A stretch of 64,000 nucleotides of DNA from Scenedesmus sp. ARA3 (Eukaryota > Chlorophyta > Chlorophyceae > Sphaeropleales > Scenedesmaceae), in assembly GCA_004335835.1 (NCBI GenBank), contig RWJK01000525.1:59634-123633 (forward strand), in the 5' to 3' direction. Positions 33,761 to 46,201 of this stretch are shown here, piece after piece. The notes below the pieces were generated by a model that was not told the DNA's origin, made no database searches, and was given only the letters and a program-made list of their open reading frames with translations. How positions within the stretch are numbered: the first letter of the stretch is position 1; each line of letters begins with the position of its first letter. The translations under genes were made by a program, and so were the position numbers.

Positions 33761-36700
33761 TCACAGTATCGTCCTGCTCATCGTGCTGCGGTGCAACTCA
33801 AACAGCCTCACAACTTCTGGCAGCATCTCAAGCTGGTCGGCAGGGCCTGGTTGAGCCACCAGCTCAACAGAGAAACACCCAGCACTGCCTGCCCAGCCAG
33901 CACTCGCTGTCTCGCCAGTGCTAGCAGCTTTTGGTGTGACACCAGCAGCTGGTTTAACACCTGTGGTATCATCTTCCATGGAAGCCATCACATCCGGCTC
34001 CGTGTCGCTTGGCCATACTGCCTCCAACTTCCACGCATCCTTGCACTGCTGCTGCTGTGGTTGATGCTGCGCATTGATCCCTGTGTTTGACCGCCTGGCA
34101 GCATCTGCCTCCAACTCCCACAGCTTCCACTTGGAGCCTTTTATGCTTTCCTCCAGCTGCAGCAGCTGCTGCTGGTGCTGCTGCTCAGCCAGGTGCAGCT
34201 GCTCCACAGCAGCAGCACGTAACTCCTGCGCAGCTGCTGCAGCCTGGCGCTCCGTGTTGAGCTGCTGCTTCAACGCCACAATCTCATCCTGCGACATGCG
34301 TGCGGCAATGTGTGAGCACTATGTCTTGTGAGGACAATTTTGAAGTACGTAATTGGACAGTAGCGTCCCTGCCGCTTGTGCTGAAGAGCAGCTGGTCAAA
34401 TCATGCTGCCGGCAGCTGCTTGCGTACCAACCTTGGCTGCGCAAAGTGTTGATACTGCAGGCCGCCTGCGCGTAACGTGCACAATACTAGTGTGCACAAC
34501 GTGCCTGACTTGCACCAACTGCATCGCAGCTGGCAGCAACCACTGCGCGGCTCACCTGCTGCTTCTGCAGCTGCTGCTGCAGTAGCTCCAGCTGCGCCTG
34601 TGCCCTGCCCTGCCTGCTTGACATGAGGGCCAGCTGCTCAGCAGACACACACAGCAGCTGCCCAGGCACCTGGCATCCAGCACTGCTGCCCAAGTCGGCA
34701 AGTGAGGGGTCAGCTTGCCATGCATCGTCTATTCCACTTCCGCCATCATCAGAGCTGCTACTGCGCTTGGCACTTCTGCAGTTGCTCAGCAGCTGGCAGC
34801 GCCTGCTGGCCAGCACTGCCTCTGGCGCAGCAGCATGCTCAACAGGCATGCCTTGCAGCACATCTGAACTATGCGTCTGCTGCTGCTGCTGCATCTGCTG
34901 CTGCTGCTGGGCTGGTAGGCTGTTTTCTGCTGCTGCAGCAGCAGCAGTTGCCTCTGCTGGTGCTGGTGGCTGCTGTACGTGTGGTGCCTGGGACGGCTGT
35001 GCCTGCAGCTGCGCCACCTGCTGCGCCAGTTGCTTCTGGGACTTCCGGGCAGCCTGGCGGAAGCATGGCAGCAGTGTAACACACCGCATTTTCTGTTTCA
35101 GATTCACATTGACACTCACTGGCAACTACAAAGTTGCAGCCTGCGCAGCTCTGCTGCTTAAACTACATATGTAATCTGCAAACTGCATAAGCTGTTGCCA
35201 TTACAACTGCCTGCTTTGCATGTGTGCCACGTGTCCAACTTGCTGTCTGTGCTGCATGCCTCCACATTCCCCACCTGCAGCAGCCCCTGCACGTGGCGCA
35301 GCTCCTGGCTGTACAGCTTGTTGCTCCTGGCCAGCGCCACCCTGAAGTCAGACTGCGCACTGCTGCTGGCAGCAGCTGCGGTGTTGGCACGCGCCCGGCA
35401 TTCCGCAAGCTCGCTGCGCACCACAGCCAGCTCAGCAGCACGCTCACAGAGCAGCAGATGCTGCTGCTGCAGCTGCTGCTGGGCTTGCTGCAGCTGCTGG
35501 CGGAGACCGTCGCCCTTGGCATCTGCACAAACACAACAGCAAAGTACAGGCTGTGGTCGCCGGCATCACTGACTCAGTGGCGTCAGACGGCAGAGGCAGT
35601 GATGCTCTTGAGCATTGCGACCACCGCAGTCTGGGCAAGCTTCATCATGTGAGGTCACGCTGTCCACTGTGAGCAACATCAACGTTGCAGCAAGGATGCA
35701 CTATTTGCCAGTGACTGCACAGGCCATACTTTAAGGTACTGGCACCACTCCATTCTTACCTGCAGCCTGCAGCTGCTGTGTCAGGTCAGCTGCTGCCTGC
35801 ACCGCCTTGTTGCCGCCCTGCCTGGCACGCACCAGCCGCCGCTCCAATGCCTCCACCTGTGCTGCTGCCTGCTGCGATGCCTGCTGGGCTGTGGCTGCTG
35901 CTCCCCTGGCCTCCTGCAGCTGACTTTCCAGAGCAGTGCGGGCCTTGCTTGAAGCTGCGGCTTCAGCAGCCAGCTGGCTGTTCTGCTGAAGGGATGCCTG
36001 CAGTGCGCACAACAGCAACCAGATGCCCTGAGCCAACGGGCTACACGTGCTTGTTGTCATGCTCAACATGCAAGTTGACCATGCGTTAAGAAAGTGCTTC
36101 AGTGGGCACGGCAGTTATAGCTGCGGCAGCGGCAACTGATGCGCTGCTGCAGCTGCAACAGCCTGCACACCCCACCTGCAACTGCCGCTTGGCTTCCCGC
36201 AGCTCTGCCCTGCTGCATGCCAGGTCAGCATCCAGCTGAGCACTACGCTGCTGGCAGCGCAGCAGCTGCGCCTGGCTGGCCTGCTGCTGCTGCTGCAGCC
36301 GCCGCCCCTGCTGCACTGCAGGGCACTCCAGCAGGCTCACATCACCCAGCTCCCCCAAGGGGCCCTTGCCCCCCAGCAGCACGAAGCGCTCGCCGATGCC
36401 GGTGAGGGTGTGCAGCGCACGAGGCACCGGCATCTCAGATGCAGGTGCTGCAGGCAGCGAGATGAGGACACAGAGGAAGCATCTCAGTGTAACGGGGCCT
36501 GTGGTTGCTACAACTGCACCCAATACATCCAATACAAACACAGCAATGGACAGAATGCAACAGCTGACAGAGATGCAGACGTAAATGTTGCACCTTGCAA
36601 AGCCACTGGAGGTTGAGGTTTGGGCTGAGCAATGCGCTGCTCAGTTTAACAATGCGCGAGCAGCCCACCTTGCACATCCACAGCCAGCCACGTGCTGCTG

Positions 36701-39700
36701 CGCGTGTCAAACACCCAGGTGTCACCCAGCAAGGTGGTGCCATCATAGCCGCCATGAAGCAGCAAGTAACGATTGCCCACCACTTCGAGCGTATGCGCAC
36801 GGCGTGCAGAGGGGCAAACGACAGCTTCACAGCCCTGCAAGAGCAGCCAACAACAGCCACCAAAGCAGCAGCAGGCGCCGGCAGATAATGTCCTTGCACT
36901 CTCATGCTGTGCAACTACGGCATCCTGTAGTGTCGTGAAGCCTGTTGCATCAGCAGCACCTGCAACCCCATGTACAACTGCAGGCTGGTGTATGCGCGTG
37001 TTGTGCTATGCCTGGCTGCACCCTCCCTACCTGTGCTGCGCAGCACTGCCTCCACTGCCAGGTCTGCAGGTCCAGGCCCCACATGTCTGCCAGGTGGGAG
37101 CCGTCAGCATTGAGGCCACCATGCACGAACAGCTGGTGCCCTATCAGCGCTGCTGCATGGCTGCGGCGGTGAGGTGGCCACGTGCCTGCAGGCCAGTGCA
37201 GCGCAGCGCAGCACAATGCGGTGACACAATCCTATTGAGTGCGAGTCGCACCTGCCAAACTTGGTGTGTGGAGACAGATGCATGACTGCAGGCTGCCTGC
37301 GGCTGGCGCCCAATGGACTGCTCACTGCACACTATGCTGAGTTGAGCTGATGCTCGGACAGTGCATGCCATGCCAAGCTGCCTGCTGATTCGCATCGATT
37401 GCAATGCAGACGGACATGTGTACACATGCACATGCTTCAGGTGCTTGCAACTAGACACGGCCTGCGTCACCTGCCAGCTCCGGCTGCCACCACTCCATGT
37501 GCTGCATGTGAAACAACCACACGTCATTCAGGCAGCCGCGCCTGTCAGCCCAGCCGCCAAACACCACCAGGCTGGCGCCAGCAGCATAGCAGCAGATGCT
37601 GTGGTGGCAGCGGCCTGGCGGCCCTGGCGCCTGGCTGCGAGATTGCAGCACGGAACAGCTGGCTGACCAGCCACTGTACCAGCCGCTGCTGCTGCCGCTA
37701 CTGCTTTGAGCTGCTGCGGCGGCGGCGGCCGCTGCTTCTTTGTCACGGTGCAGCTCAAACAGCTGAAGGTGAAAAGCACCGAGGTCTGACCCAAACCCTC
37801 CTGACACTACAAACTGGTTCTGGCCACAGGCGCATGCTGCAAAGTCGCGCACTGGCAGCATTGCCTGGCTTGCTGCATCACCAGCAGAACAAATGCTGTC
37901 GGCATCATCAGCAGCTGTTTGCTGCACTGGAACTGCAATGCTGCTGGTCTTCATGTCTCCTGCTGCCTCTTCTTCGAGCACCAACAATGTCAGGTCACTG
38001 AGCCAGCTGCCGCCACGCACACCGCCAAACACCAGCAGACAACCAGAGCTAACTGTGCCTGAGCAGCATGACTGGCCCATGCTGCTGGCTGTATGTGAGC
38101 TGGTATCAGGTTGCTGCAGGCCATGCTGGGGTGGCTGCGGTGCATCCAGCCTAAACACTGCATGTCGAGCACGGGGCTGCAGGCCTGCCTGCCCTGGGTT
38201 GAAGGGCAGCGACCTCCAGGCAAGTGCAGGCGAGAACTGCATACCTGCAGGGTGCCAGGCCAGAAGAACTGTGTTGCCGGGGGTTGTGCAAGCACCATGC
38301 TGGTCAAGCCCTCGCCCTCCGGGAGGATCACATTGCATAAAAACACTGCAGAAGCACTGCTGCCTGTACCATATCTATAGCAGGACATTCCACAGCTCAC
38401 CTGCCAGCGCCCCCGAGCAGGCATCAACAGCTTGCTGCTGCAGCTGCTGGTTGTGCAAGGCTGTAAGCCTGAGCTGCTCGGCAGCAGCAGCCTGCTGGGC
38501 CTGTGCACAGTCCAGAGCTGTCTGCTGCACATGGAGGGACTCCTGCGGTTCATTGTCACATGATTGTAGTAGTGCATTGGATAAGCTGCATGCTTTTGTT
38601 TGAATTGCTACTTACAGCTTGCGCCTGCAGTTTGTGAAAGTGACATGGTCACCATTTGTTGTTGACATGTCAGGGATGTCTGAACCACTCACCAGCAATG
38701 CAGCAGCGTGCTTCCCAACCGCATGTCTCCCAGCAGCTGCTGTTTGGTGCCACCAACACATGAAGCAGCGATGCAGCTGTCGCTGCAGCCTTGCCACTTG
38801 ACGCGCTGTCAACAGCCTCTCTTTCCTGGCTGCTGCTGCAGCCAGCTGCTTCCAACTGCCCAGCAGCAGCGCCAGCTTCTGCTGCTGCAGGTGCTGGCGC
38901 GCCTGCTGCTCTTGCAGCTGCTCAACAAATGCCCGCAAGCCCCACTGCTTAATCAGTTTGCTGCCCAGTGCTGTGAAGGCTGCTGAGGCTGCTGCATGCT
39001 GCGCCGGCATCTTGGGCCCATGCTGCACCCAGAGCTGCCATGCAGAGCGCAGCACATGCTGCTTGTGCAGGCGCTGCAACTGCCGCTGCTGCCCTTGCAG
39101 GAAGAGCCACCCATGCCACGCATGGAAAGCCTGCTGCTGCAGCTGCAGAGCTGCTGAACCCTCACAGCTGCTGTCCTCACTGTGTAACGCTCTTGCTTCT
39201 ACCCAGGCCTGCCGGACAGAAAAAATATGGCAGCAACAAGTAGTTCTGGGCTACGTGCACGCTGCTGAGCATGAGTAATCTGGCTGGGGGTTGCAGGTGT
39301 TGGCACGGCTGCTCTACAGACGTGGGCCGCAGCTGGGTGTCCTGCAAAACATGCCTGGAATCACAATATCACAAGCACTCTGCCTACCTCAACTGCTCTG
39401 CTGAGCAAACGCCTGTGCCGTAAAGCATGTGCTCTCTGCGCCTGGTCCCTCCTGATCTCGCACATGCAGTGCCAACTGCTGAAGGCAGCATGCTGCACCA
39501 TGCGGCCGTGCCAGTGCACTGCATGGCCCAGCTGCCGTGCGCGCCACTGCACCTGCTGCACTGCCTGGGTCTGCCAAGCTGCTACAACCTGCCGCTGCTG
39601 CTGCAGTGCTGCCTGGCAAGGAGCCCCCTGCTCATGCGCTTGCGCCCTGCAGCACACGACATGGTGCTCATGGTGTAGGGCTGTCACAAGGCAACAGGTT

Positions 39701-41470
39701 GTCACAGACTGAGCCAGCGCCCGCTGACATGTACCGCCGCACCTACTGCATGCCAGTGCTTGGGTAGCTGGCAGGGTACCCTTGCACATGCGGTCGCATG
39801 TTGAGCTGTCAGGACCGTCCCCAAAACCTAGTGCGATGTTTACATCAATGTTTGACAACCATGGACATCGACACATGTCCCCGGTCAGTGGATACAAGTC
39901 AAGAAACATCGGACATCACATGTCGTGATGTCCACCGGATGTCCGCCGAATGTCGCGGAATGGATGTCAAGACATCGCTTTACAATGATTATACACCACT
40001 TATACATCGCTGACTGCAGGCTCAGTTTCCGCCTGGAACACGGCAGCATGCTGCTCGTTGGGTGTGTATGTACAGTTGCAGGCACCACCTGCCATGTCGG
40101 CTCGCATGGTGCAGTGTAGCTGTATGCTACGTTGTAATGTTACATACACAGAGCGTGACACTGTCACAGTGGCACTGCCAGGGCAACACCTCTGTGTTGA
40201 ACATGCGTGAAAGCTTCCCCGGCGCAACTCTATGGCATTACTTGGGTTGAACCTCCCCCTGCTGTACATATTGTGGGGACCCAACAGCGCTTGTGATCGG
40301 GTGTACATTTTTTCCATGGTTCCTGAAGCTTGTGACAAACCCTGTCGCCTCACCCCAGACGCACCTGCTTTGCTGTGTCAGCAACACCCAAGCTCCACAG
40401 CACGACTGCAACTGCCGTTGCTGCGCCTGCTGCCGCAGGTGCTGTGCAGCGCGGCATAAACAGACACGTGCACGCCAGGCAGCCATGCAGCGCGCCAGCA
40501 GCTGCCGCTGGCCTCTTTGCTCGAGGTGCTCTGTCATACGTAGCTGCAGCGCTTGCAGCCGTGCCTGCCCAGCCGCCTGCAGAAGCAGCACAGCCAACAG
40601 CTAAGTGAGGGGTGAAGTAACAAAAGCCTGGTTATTGCTATTTCTCCTGTTTTTCCTGTTCATTGCCGTGCTGTGGATTGGAGTACTCAAAGTGTTGCTG
40701 TGTGGTGCGTCATGCGGTCTGCTGATGCAGCAGCCTCCACCACGTACCTCTATGTTGCCAACACGCTGCTTGTTTGCGGCATTTGCATCTGCCAGCTGCT
40801 GCGCGTACTGCTCCTGCAAGGCCTGTGCCTCTTCGAGTGCCTGGCTGAGCTGTGCCAGACGCCGCTCCATTAGCAGCACACCCTTGTTATGGTCCTGCTC
40901 CTGCTGCTTGTGCAGCTGCAGTGGCCTGCTGTGTTGGCTGCAGATAGACCTGCTGCCAGCAGTGCTGGTTGAGGTTGGTGTGTAGCTTGCCCCCAAGCCA
41001 GCTGCTGTGTCCCTGGCTGGTGGATTCCAGGAGGCGACTGCAGCTGCTTGCTGTGGTGGTGGCAGCTGTCGAGCACTAAAGTCTGCATGCGACACAGGCG
41101 CTGATTTGCTGCTGCCTATGTCACCAGTGCTGGTACGCTTGCTGGTGTGGCTGCTACTGGTTCCTGCTGCCTGCTGATGAAACATTGTCGCAGACCACTT
41201 TAAGCTTGCTGTAATGCTTGGTACATTGCTTTCTCTGAAGGTGCCAGTCCTGCTGGCTGCATTGCTGTAGCTAGCATCTGCAGGGTACAGCTTTGTGGGT
41301 GCCTGCAAGCTTAGCAACAAGCTTCGTTCTGGTGCAGCCCCAACAGGTGCATTGACTGCTACATTGTTTTGACTTGCGCTGGGCTCTGGGATCTGCACCA
41401 GCGCAAGCCTGCGCTCCAGTGCTATGATGGCTGCATCCTTGTCCAGCTCCCACTGTGCATGGCCTGCCAT
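33761..41470 (-). CDS. Large Sfi1-like / kelch-repeat / coiled-coil protein (13 exons)
   Basis: Exons: 40748-41470, 40365-40576, 39388-39646, 38693-39208, 38401-38542, 37471-38244, 37031-37185, 36669-36834, 36176-36447, 35760-35997, 35275-35522, 34556-35053, 33761-34288; 4731 bases, 1576 residues, every junction in phase. Residues 1-241 are Ser/Ala-rich, ending in a coiled coil. Residues about 242-570 carry roughly ten Trp-centred helical repeats (CMAAWRARV, AFSSWHCM, AFHAWHGW, AWQLWVQ, LLGSWKQL), like Sfi1 centrin-binding repeats. Residues about 618-1010 form kelch blades with Gly-Gly pairs (FVVSGGFGSD, LVVFGGWADR, LFVHGGLNADG, LLLHGGYDGTT, FVLLGGKGPLG). Residues about 1010-1480 are long Gln/Ala/Leu coiled coil. 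A centrosome or basal-body role is inference from the Sfi1-like repeats. The start is the first ATG of exon 1 (MAGHAQWELDKDAAIIALE). The gene is head-to-head with the DUF2045 gene. Confidence 0.85.
39911..39933. repeat. Inverted repeat inside a cluster of ATGTC/GACAT motifs
   Basis: GGACATCAC (39911-39919) pairs with GTGATGTCC (39925-39933) around a five-base loop, a perfect nine-base-pair stem. The surrounding 39840-39980 stretch holds further GATGTC, GACATC and ACATGTC copies. It lies in the 718-base intron between exons 2 and 3 of the kelch/Sfi1-like gene. Confidence 0.85.
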
Positions 41471-42320
41471 AGTGCCCTGTGTCTGCTGTCAGTGTGTCAA
41501 GGTGTATGCAGTTGCACTGACAACTTCTTGCCTTGTAGGCGCTGTTGTACATCGAGTTACTGCTCTGCAATGCTGCTGCGTGCAGGACAGCCAGGGTCAA
41601 ATGTGTCTGCCATCTTGACCAGGTAACTGCACCTGCTTCTGCGCCACGAGCAATGGGCGCTACTACAATCACAAAGACAACAGGTCACTGCCTTTGTGCA
41701 TTAGCTCTGGGGTTATCCTACTGCCAGTGCCGAGCATCGCTCCATAAACCACACGAAGCTGACGTGTGTGGTATGACAACTGTTGTTGTACTGTGCAGCA
41801 TCGAGCTCTGTATGTGCACGCATCAGTCACGCCAGCTAATGTAGCTGTGGTGATTTCACCTGGGCATTGAAGCTCCCGGTTCCACCCTTACAAACGAAGC
41901 CCTCATCACGACCCACTGCTAGCATACGATCGGAACATCAGAGATCTCAACCGTCGTTGATGCTTGAAATGGCACATTGACGTATGGCGGACACGCGTCG
42001 ATCCATCTTGCACACCATTAGGGACCAGGCCAAGCTACTGCACAGCAGCACCCATACCCAACAGCAACCCTACCTGCAAGTTTGGACGCCACAGCAGTGG
42101 TGGGAGAGCTTTCAGTTCCTGGTGCGTGCTCTGTGTCATCCATGCAGTCTATAGATGCTGCTGCATGCAGCAACAGCATCACCGGTTGCAGCCATTGGCT
42201 TCTTGGAAGGTCCAAGTTATGCTGTGGACGTATGCCTGCTGTGTGCCAAGCATCCAGCAGTCACAGACTGCTGACACCCGCAGTCGTGTTAAACCAATTT
42301 ACGTCACACGTAAACCAGTC
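41471..42320. promoter_or_regulatory. Divergent promoter region between kelch/Sfi1-like and DUF2045 genes
   Basis: 850 bases separate two divergently transcribed genes, so both 5' regions lie here. There is no coding exon I can defend. An in-frame extension of the DUF2045 first exon stays open back to about 41964 but has non-coding composition. No specific promoter motif is recognised. Confidence 0.45.
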
Positions 42321-44398
42321 ATGCTGCCAGACTCGTTCGCGCTGATCTTGTACCTGCAATCACAGTTCATCAACCATTTGCCACCACCAGACAGCGCACA
42401 TCATGATGACCTGTTATTCTTCAGCAAGTCCCCCAGTCACCCTACAGCCAACAACCCGCCCTTCTTTGTGCGGCGCAAAGCAAAGCAGCTGCCAGAGGAG
42501 CTGCAGCTCAGCGGCAGCCAGTTTGGCCACGTTGACTGGGCGCAGACAGTGCTGCTCAACATTGTCCTGCAAAGCCAGTACCAGCTGACAGTGGTGGCAT
42601 GCGGGTGAGGCACAGGGCGCTGATGCTCATCAGGCTAGCAATCGCAGTGAACGTTAACGATTGGGGCCTACGATGTGCACCGCAAGGTGGCAAGGCTGTG
42701 AGAGTCGCATGTCTCTGGGTTTGCCTGGGCAGAAACTGCAAGCTCACTGAGGGGTAGCCCACTGCCAGCTTAGCTTGGCTTGAGTGCACGCTGCACAATG
42801 ATGAAATGAACTATGGCAGCTGCACATGTTCTGTTATGAACCTTCAACTGCACTTCAACCTTCCCTGATGCTGCTGCACTCACTTGCTGCTCCTGTACAT
42901 GCCATCCGTGGATTGGCGCAGGCGGGAAGCGCTGCCTTTTGTTGCCGAGGGGCGCACCTGGTCCCCCAACATGATCACAGTGTCAAAGCCGGTGTACGCG
43001 TCAACAACTGTTACGGCAGTCAACCTGGACAGCAGCAGGGCAGAGGCCAGCAACCCGCAGCCCTGCTACCCAGACATATGCTTTGCAGTCGACAACTTTG
43101 ACAACGCCTTCCAAGACCTGGTGAGCAGCACCAGCAGCAGGAGCGGGGACAGCAGCGGCAGCTGCAGCTGAGCAGCAGCAGAATGACAGTGGCAGGGAAG
43201 GGGTGGGAAGGTGACAGCAGCCGGGGCAGCGCTCAGAAAAGGGCTGAAGCGACCACAGCAGCAATTGCTAACCTATGTGTGTGGTGTATCCTGCATGCTT
43301 AGCTCTGTCGCCGTGCTCTGGCAGATGTGCGGCCCTCAAGTGTGATTGTTTGTTGCTCACCAGCTCATATTATTCGATGCTGCACAGGTGCTGGAAGATG
43401 CGGACAAGTGCTACTGTGTGGTGCTGCATGCCGTGCTGGACAGTTATGGGCAAGCAGCAGACCACCACTACCCAGACCTATCAGCAGCACACGCACCAAG
43501 CAGCAGGCAGGCCAGCAGTATCGACGTCTCGGGTAGCAGTGAGCAGCTGCAGCAGCCACACCACCAGCGGGACAATGCTGCATGCGGCCATGCGGCAGCA
43601 CTGGCAGCGGTAGCGTCTGCCGCAGCAGACTCTGCAGCAGCCGCTGCAGCTGCTGCTGTGGCATCTGCAGGCGGTGCGCCAGCGTCACCTGGCAGGCCCC
43701 AAGGCGCAGCAGCAGCAGCAGCAGCCAACAGCAGAGACAATTCTGGCGGAGGTGCGTCTGCAGGCAGTCCGCTGGGCTGGCAGATTGGCACACAGCGGCG
43801 TACCCTGTTTGCAGGGTACGTGTCGTATGCTCAGATCCTGGATTTCATGGACTCGAGTGCACGCAGCAGGACGCTGCTGGATGCGCTGATGGGCTCAAAA
43901 GCAGGCCAGCAAGACAAAGTAGTCATGACTGGCCCTGGCGGTGTGGGGCGCTGTGAGGTAGCAGTGAAGAAAGTGCAGGACAGCAGCAGGGAGCAGGGCA
44001 GCCGCAGCAGCAGCTTCTCGGCAGCAGGCGGCAGCAGCCACGGAGGCAGCGCAGCAGCAGACGCTGCAGGTGCAGCAGCGCGGGCCGGCAGCAGCCACAG
44101 CAACGGCAGCAGCAGCGGAGGTGCCAGCAAGCAGGCGTTAGGCAGCAGCGGCGGCGGCAGCTTGGGCGAACAGCAGGCTCCTGCGACAGCACCACATCCA
44201 CAGCAGCAGCAGCAGCAGCAGCAACAGCGGGGCTTGCTGCAGCGAGGGCTGCAGCGGGCGCGCATGCTAGCCGGCGGCATGCAGCAGGTGCTATCAGACA
44301 TCAACAGCCATGGTGGCGGCTGCAACATGAACTGTGCGCTGATGCTGCTGAAGCTGCCTGTGTCGTACCTTGCCCGCGAGCTGCTGGATGCTGCCTGA
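42321..44398 (+). CDS. KIAA0930 / DUF2045 family protein (3 exons)
   Basis: Exons 42321-42604, 42922-43120 and 43388-44398, 497 residues, phases consistent. Blocks match the animal KIAA0930 family in order: LLFF followed by FFVRRKAKQLP (a DDMLFYVRRK-like block), VDWAQTVLLNIVLQSQYQLT, SKPVYAS, CYPDICFAVDNFDNAFQDL, LFAGYVSYAQILDFMDSSAR, VVMTGPGGVGRCEVAV, and the C-terminal LMLLKLPVSYLARELLDAA. Family function is not established as far as I know. Two Ala/Ser/Gln/Gly-rich insertions, encoded by GCA/AGC runs, separate the conserved blocks: about residues 185-290 and 370-465. The start ATG at 42321 is the first Met before the conserved part; the family normally has little sequence before it. An upstream exon remains possible, because the frame is open further 5'. 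Confidence 0.88.
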
Positions 44399-44616
44399 GC
44401 GCAGCTGGCATGTGCACTGCTTGTATGAAACACGAGCTCAACTCGAGTTGCACTGCAACTGGCAGGTGCACACACTGGTTGTGGCTGGCAGCGCACTTGA
44501 CGTGCTGCTGAGCCTCCACACCAGCACAAGCAGGCTCTGTGCAGCTGATACGGCAGTTCGAACTGCAGAAATTCCTGCAACCTGTCTATATTAAGAGGAA
44601 TGGTTGGCGTGGGCTG

Positions 44617-45481
44617 TCAAGTTATGCTGACGTACACGCGTGTGTCAGCATGGGGCAGCTGCCTCAGCAGCATGGTGCCTGTTGCCAAGTTCATCCAGAT
44701 CATCCTCATAAACTTGCATGGGCACGTGACCGTGGGTTGTACCTGCAACAGTCACCTGTGTAACATTACTAATTGATGTAACATTACTAATGTGTGACAC
44801 CTGGCTCAATGCCTGTGAAGGCAGCACAGCATGCAGATCGATGCCTACCATGCTTTCAAAATGCTGTTCAACAGATATTCCTCTGGTGCCACCATCCAGC
44901 ACATGATAGTATCGGACATGGGGGCCGACTGAGAATCATGATTGATGATGACAACCTTGATCATTGGTGCACCGCATGATGCAACACTCAACGACCGTGT
45001 GTGTGATTGAAATGCCGCTCAACCAGTCAGTGTTGATTTAAACGATTAAGTTGCTGCAGGAGATGCAGCGTGGTGCAGTGACATGCCAGCAACAGATAAA
45101 GCGACACACCACACAACTTGCCACAGGCTGCAGAAAGACGACCCAAACTAGGTTCCTGCACGCTGCACTGCCGTGAACTGCAGCATTTTGAGCAGTCCCT
45201 GCTGCCTTGTACTCACCAGTAAAAAATGCCTGCGCGGCACCAATGTGATGCCTGCTCAAACTGTCAAGGACTGCTAGCCGCAACCAAGGCCACCCACAGC
45301 TTATCAACAGATGTGATTGTGTGTGTGTGCTGTGCTGCTGAACAAGCAAAGCGTGAAAGTCCTGAGCCCCTGTCATGCCTGGATGAGGCTGCACAAACCA
45401 CAACCATCCAGAAAGTAATGCGCCACTTTGCTGCAGTGGCGCTGCCTGCTGCTCCCCTTCAACAAGCTGGTCGGTCAACAC
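44617..45481 (-). CDS. Unrecognised gene, 3' exons (tentative)
   Basis: Three minus-strand exons join in phase. One ends at 45217 (contains SCGWPWLRLAVLDSLSRHH, donor GTGAGT); the next is 44849-44928 (GPHVRYYHVLDGGTRGISVE, donor GTAGGC); the last is 44617-44742 (CPCKFMRMIWMNLATGTMLL, stop TGA). The 5' limit is unknown: 45481 is only where the open frame begins, and further exons could lie up to about 46100. The sequence looks like a folded, partly hydrophobic protein but has no motif I can name. It converges with the DUF2045 gene, with 218 bases between the stops. Confidence 0.45.
44759..44781 (+). terminator. Two TGTAA poly(A)-type signals for the DUF2045 gene
   Basis: TGTAA occurs at 44759-44763 and 44777-44781 inside a short direct repeat of GTAACATTACTAA. 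They lie about 360 bases past the DUF2045 stop. If used, the plus-strand transcript would overlap the last exon of the tentative minus-strand gene, giving antisense 3' ends. Confidence 0.45.
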
Positions 45482-46201
45482 GCATCACATTAAGCTGTAT
45501 GCGTGGCAATCTGCACCCCCCTTGTACCATCAGTCTGCAGTAAACAACACAAGGCATGTATATGTATGCTTGTTGTATCAATGCATGCATGCCTGTTGCC
45601 TAGCTGCAGCATACAGCTAGGTGGTTGGCCCTTCATGACAATGCTGATGAGTGCGCAGGTTCTGTTGAAGCAGCACACATAGTGCCTGCAGACCACTTCA
45701 GTGAGTATGTGAACTCATTTGTCAGTCACCTGCAACGCTGCTTGCTGGGCTGCGCCGGCAATACACAACCAAAACAAGTAAACCAGGCACCGTCCATTGC
45801 ACGTTACGTTCAGTTGCTTGCCAGCCACCAGCAGCATGCACTCACGCTGCAACACACGTCAATAGCGTTGCCGCCAACCCCACAAGCACGGCACAACTTG
45901 CATTGCCGCCCGCACGCAACCTCCTGTTGCATGTCACACTGCACCATGCCAGCGCAAGAGCAGCATGCCCTAAGCCTCCCTATGTATTCTCTTCGCATCT
46001 GTACAGCTGGCAGTGCAGCCATGAGACCCTCAACCTAACGCTCTCCCACAACACCAACAGCTGCGCCAAAGCCAGCTGCATCTGCACAGAATATGCATGC
46101 GTTCCCAGCCATTGCATCACATGCCCCAGGACAGCAGCATTACTTGGCCTGCATCAACAGAACCAGCACGCCACACATTGACGCGCACGCATCCACCCGC
46201 A
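45482..46201. other. Gap between P450 stop and unrecognised gene
   Basis: No exon can be defended. It should contain the 3' UTR of the P450 gene and the 5' part, possibly with small exons, of the minus-strand gene whose 3' exons are at 44617-45217. Confidence 0.4.
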
